NCBI GenBank assembly: GCA_947626985.1
Contig: CANQUG010000005.1
Span: 1 to 64,000, forward strand
Reading direction: 5' to 3'
Source: an uncultured Lachnospiraceae bacterium
GTDB lineage: Bacteria > Bacillota > Clostridia > Lachnospirales > Lachnospiraceae
Length of the DNA stretch: 64,000 nucleotides
The notes beneath the pieces were generated by a model. The model was not told the DNA's origin and searched no databases. It worked only from the letters and a program-made list of their open reading frames with translations. Below, piece by piece: positions 61,316 to 64,000 of this stretch. The translations under genes were made by a program, and so were the position numbers. Numbering within the stretch: position 1 is the stretch's first letter; every line of letters begins with the position of its first letter.

Positions 61316-62491
61316 ATGAATTATCCCACATGGAAAGAAAACGGAAAAATCAAACTGATGATTATCGTTGGTACGCGCCCTGAGATCATCCGGCTCTCTG
61401 CGGTGATAAAAAAATGCCGGAAATATTTTGACACGGTACTGGTTCATACTGGACAGAACTATGATTACAGTCTCAACGGTGTATTTTTCAAGGATCTGGG
61501 GCTGGCCGATCCGGATTTATATCTGAATGCGGTTGGGACGCATCTTGGCGATACGATGGGAAATATCATCGCTCTCAGCTATAGCGCGATGATGGAGTTA
61601 AAACCGGATGCGGTACTCGTCCTGGGAGATACTAATTCATGCCTGAGCGTAATCAGTGCAAAGCGTCTTCATATCCCGATCTTCCACATGGAGGCCGGGA
61701 ACCGCTGTAAGGACGAGTGCCTTCCGGAGGAAACAAATCGACGCATTGTAGACATTATATCGGATGTGAATCTTGCCTATTCGGAACATGCCCGACGTTA
61801 TCTTGCGGAATGTGGATTGCCGAAGGAGCGCACCTATGTGACAGGTTCTCCCATGGCGGAGGTGCTGACGGACAACCTTGTTGCAATTCAAGAAAGCGAC
61901 ATTCTTTCCCGCCTTAGTCTGGAGAAGGGGAAGTATATTCTGCTGTCTGCCCACCGGGAAGAGAATATTGATACGGAAAAGAATTTTAAAAGCCTTTTCA
62001 CGGCGATCAATCAAATGGCGGAGAAGTACGAACTGCCGATCTTGTATTCCTGCCACCCACGCTCGAAAAAACGTTTGGAGACAAGCAGATTCAAACTGAA
62101 TCGGCGCGTCATACAGCATGAGCCGCTGGGATTTCATGATTACAACTGTCTGCAGATGAATGCTTTCTGCGTTGTTTCGGACAGCGGTACGTTGCCGGAA
62201 GAAAGCAGTTTTTTCGCTTCCATCAGGCACCCTATTCCTGCGGTCTGCATCCGCACAAGCACGGAACGTCCTGAAGCATTGGATAAGGCTTGCTTTATTT
62301 TGTCTGGGATTGATACAAAAGGACTGCTCCAGGCAGTGGACACTGCTGTGGAAATGGTTCGTTACGAGGCAAACGGCGGTGCGGTATCCGTGCCGGATTA
62401 TATGGATACTAACGTCAGTGATAAGGTTGTAAAGATTATCCAATCTTATGTAGGGGTGGTCAATAAGATGGTATGGAGAAAGGATATATAA
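61316..62491 (+). CDS. capG: UDP-N-acetyl-hexosamine 2-epimerase (CapG/FnlC-like)
   Basis: A 391-residue UDP-GlcNAc 2-epimerase-family enzyme, acting as the C2 epimerase that completes UDP-L-FucNAc. GTRPEIIRLSAVI near residue 18, HTGQNYDYSLN near 44, VLGDTNSC near 100, HMEAGNRC near 123, EETNRRIVD, and SDSGTLPEESSFF near 285 are all in place. It lies 15 bp after capE and 13 bp before capF. Confidence 0.92.
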   Translation: MNYPTWKENGKIKLMIIVGTRPEIIRLSAVIKKCRKYFDTVLVHTGQNYDYSLNGVFFKDLGLADPDLYLNAVGTHLGDTMGNIIALSYSAMMELKPDAVLVLGDTNSCLSVISAKRLHIPIFHMEAGNRCKDECLPEETNRRIVDIISDVNLAYSEHARRYLAECGLPKERTYVTGSPMAEVLTDNLVAIQESDILSRLSLEKGKYILLSAHREENIDTEKNFKSLFTAINQMAEKYELPILYSCHPRSKKRLETSRFKLNRRVIQHEPLGFHDYNCLQMNAFCVVSDSGTLPEESSFFASIRHPIPAVCIRTSTERPEALDKACFILSGIDTKGLLQAVDTAVEMVRYEANGGAVSVPDYMDTNVSDKVVKIIQSYVGVVNKMVWRKDI

Positions 62492-62504
62492 GAGAGGGAA
62501 AGTT

Positions 62505-63740
62505 ATGGATATTCTTGTGACGGGCGCAAAAGGTTTTGTCGGAAGAAATCTCGTGGAGAACCTTAAGAATATTCGAGATGGGAAGAATCGGACAAGACCG
62601 AATCTAATCATTGATGAAATTTATGAGTACGATTTGGATAATACAATAGAGCAGTTGGATACATATTGCGCAAATTCGGATTTTGTTTTCAACCTTGCTG
62701 GGGTAAACCGCCCGAAGGATCCGGCTGAATATAAAGAAGGAAACTTTGGCTTTGCAAGTCGGCTTTTGGACACATTGAAAAAGCACAATAACAGATGTCC
62801 AGTCATGCTTTCTTCCTCTGTTCAGGCTACTCTTGCCGGGCGTTTCGGTACATCCGAATATGGATTAAGCAAACGTAATGGGGAGGAATTGTTCTTCAGC
62901 TACGCCCAGGAGACTGGAGCCAAGGTCTATGTATATCGTTTCCCTAATCTGGTGGGAAAGTGGGTACGTCCAAATTATAACAGTGCCGTAGGAACTTTTT
63001 GCCACAACATCGCAAATGACTTGCCGATCACAGTGAACGATCCGAATGTGGAACTCGAACTGCTTTTTGTGGATGATCTGCTTGAAGAAATGTTCGATGC
63101 AATAGAGGGACATCCCCACAGGGCGGAATATCCCAGGGTGGGCGAATCCGTTGACCACGTTATCTATGATGGTTTGACACCAAGACCATGTGACGATGGC
63201 CGCTACTGTTATGCGCCGGTTACCCATAAAGTGACACTTGGATACATCGCAGAGTGTCTGTACGTGTTCCATGACCAGCCCAAGACTTTAATGATGCCGC
63301 AGATTGTGCCTGGCTCCTTTGAAAAGAAATTGTATTCCATGTATCTGTCCTACCTGCCAAAAGAAAAAGTTGCCTATGAACTGAAAATGAATTGTGATGA
63401 CCGCGGCAGTTTTACGGAACTGATAAAAACGATTGATCACGGGCAGTTTTCTGTAAATATCTCCAAACCTGGTATCACAAAAGGACAGCACTGGCACAAC
63501 TCTAAGTGGGAATTCTTCATCGTCGTGTCTGGACATGGCTTGATTCAGGAGCGCAGGATTGGCACAGATGAGATTCTCGAATTTGAGGTAAGTGGGGAGA
63601 AGATGCAGGCGGTTCATGTGCTGCCGGGATATACTCACAATATTATTAATCTGTCTGAGACGGAGAACCTTGTCACAGTCATGTGGGCGAATGAGCTTTT
63701 TGACGCAAAGCATCCGGATACATATGGTGAGATAGTTTGA
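62505..63740 (+). CDS. capF: CapF/FnlB-like 4-keto reductase with cupin domain
   Basis: A 411-residue bifunctional enzyme of the UDP-L-FucNAc route. The N-terminal SDR domain starts ILVTGAKGFVGRNLVENL and reduces the C4 ketone; the active-site region SEYGLSKRNGEEL is near residue 125. The C-terminal cupin (about 290-410) epimerises C3, with metal ligands in TKGQHWHNSKWE. Order here is E-G-F, whereas S. aureus has E-F-G. Part of an older capF copy survives at 56008. Confidence 0.92.
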   Translation: MDILVTGAKGFVGRNLVENLKNIRDGKNRTRPNLIIDEIYEYDLDNTIEQLDTYCANSDFVFNLAGVNRPKDPAEYKEGNFGFASRLLDTLKKHNNRCPVMLSSSVQATLAGRFGTSEYGLSKRNGEELFFSYAQETGAKVYVYRFPNLVGKWVRPNYNSAVGTFCHNIANDLPITVNDPNVELELLFVDDLLEEMFDAIEGHPHRAEYPRVGESVDHVIYDGLTPRPCDDGRYCYAPVTHKVTLGYIAECLYVFHDQPKTLMMPQIVPGSFEKKLYSMYLSYLPKEKVAYELKMNCDDRGSFTELIKTIDHGQFSVNISKPGITKGQHWHNSKWEFFIVVSGHGLIQERRIGTDEILEFEVSGEKMQAVHVLPGYTHNIINLSETENLVTVMWANELFDAKHPDTYGEIV

Positions 63741-63753
63741 CTGGAAATATAAA

Positions 63754-64000
63754 GAGCGGAATGTTGAACTGAACAATAAAACAATCCTTGTGACGGATTC
63801 TCCCGGTTTTATCGGTGCGAACTTAGTTATCTGTCTTTTGCATGAGCTGTTTTCTGGGCACATTATCAGCTTTGACAGCATGGATAATTATTATGATGTC
63901 TATTCCGCCGTACCGAATTTATAACATCGGCGGCGATACCCCTGAAAATCTTCTTGACTATATCAGCACTTTGCAGAAGGAGCATGTCCGTGTAGGTGTT
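63754..64000 (+). pseudogene. CapI-like NAD-dependent epimerase, internally deleted
   Basis: The first part encodes NNKTILVTDSPGFIGANL and SFDSMDNYYDVY, the N terminus of UDP-glucuronate 4-epimerase-like proteins, up to a stop near 63923. In the next frame, PYRIYNIGGDTPENLLDYI is the C-terminal region of the same family. About two thirds of the gene is therefore missing, and the two ends are joined out of frame. It continues beyond the window. Confidence 0.75.

Overview
The window looks like a chromosomal segment of a spore-forming gut clostridium of the Lachnospiraceae type. This is inferred from gene order (dnaG-rpoD-trmK-nif3), a bacterial class A RNase P RNA, a SleC-like spore cortex-lytic enzyme, pyrBI, and AGGAGG-type ribosome binding sites. 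No taxonomic search was possible. There are no tRNAs, rRNAs or CRISPR arrays that I could see.

Positions 1-27000 are ordinary, fairly GC-rich housekeeping DNA: an ABC exporter (cut by the window edge), a SleC-like enzyme, an amino-acid:cation symporter behind a structured leader, an RluA-type pseudouridine synthase, a two-domain polyphosphate:AMP phosphotransferase, a dGTPase-like HD protein, dnaG, rpoD, trmK, nif3, a nucleoside kinase and rnpB. Then comes the leftward run of a CmpB-like membrane protein, pyrB and pyrI, followed by the rightward run folC, pheA, a DUF815 ATPase, ppx and ppk1. Three polyphosphate enzymes lie within 20 kb. Several conserved proteins here carry acidic, low-complexity or repeat-like insertions, and several intergenic gaps hold degenerate direct repeats.

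Positions 27200-32560 hold three tandem, mosaic copies of an AAA-ATPase-like/PD-(D/E)XK protein plus the 3' stub of a fourth. A 390-bp MITE-like element with 28-bp terminal inverted repeats follows. At 33421 lies a TnpB-family protein in which all three RuvC catalytic acidic residues appear to be replaced, followed directly by about 200 nt that can fold into a compact multi-helix RNA. This resembles a nuclease-dead, RNA-guided repressor with its guide RNA, and it sits at the entrance of the surface-polysaccharide locus. It is my main candidate for an undescribed system.

From 35142 to the end is a mosaic capsule/exopolysaccharide locus: a CapD/PglF-like dehydratase, a DegT-family aminotransferase preceded by three tandem truncated copies of its own 5' end, an AT-rich block (SDR, two ATP-grasp enzymes, NhaC-like antiporter, initiating sugar transferase, PLP enzyme, glycosyltransferases, Wzy), a three-domain nucleotidyltransferase-kinase-SIS fusion with an HAD partner, further glycosyltransferases, a Wzx flippase, and a UDP-N-acetyl-L-fucosamine pathway (capE/fnlA, capG/fnlC, capF/fnlB). 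Fragments of wzy, capF, a flippase and a CapI-like epimerase, plus a truncated IS4-type transposase, show repeated cassette turnover. The likely scheme is nucleotide-sugar synthesis, priming on undecaprenyl phosphate by the PglC-like transferase, unit assembly by the glycosyltransferases, Wzx flipping and Wzy polymerisation. Export-control genes (Wza/Wzb/Wzc type) are not in this window.
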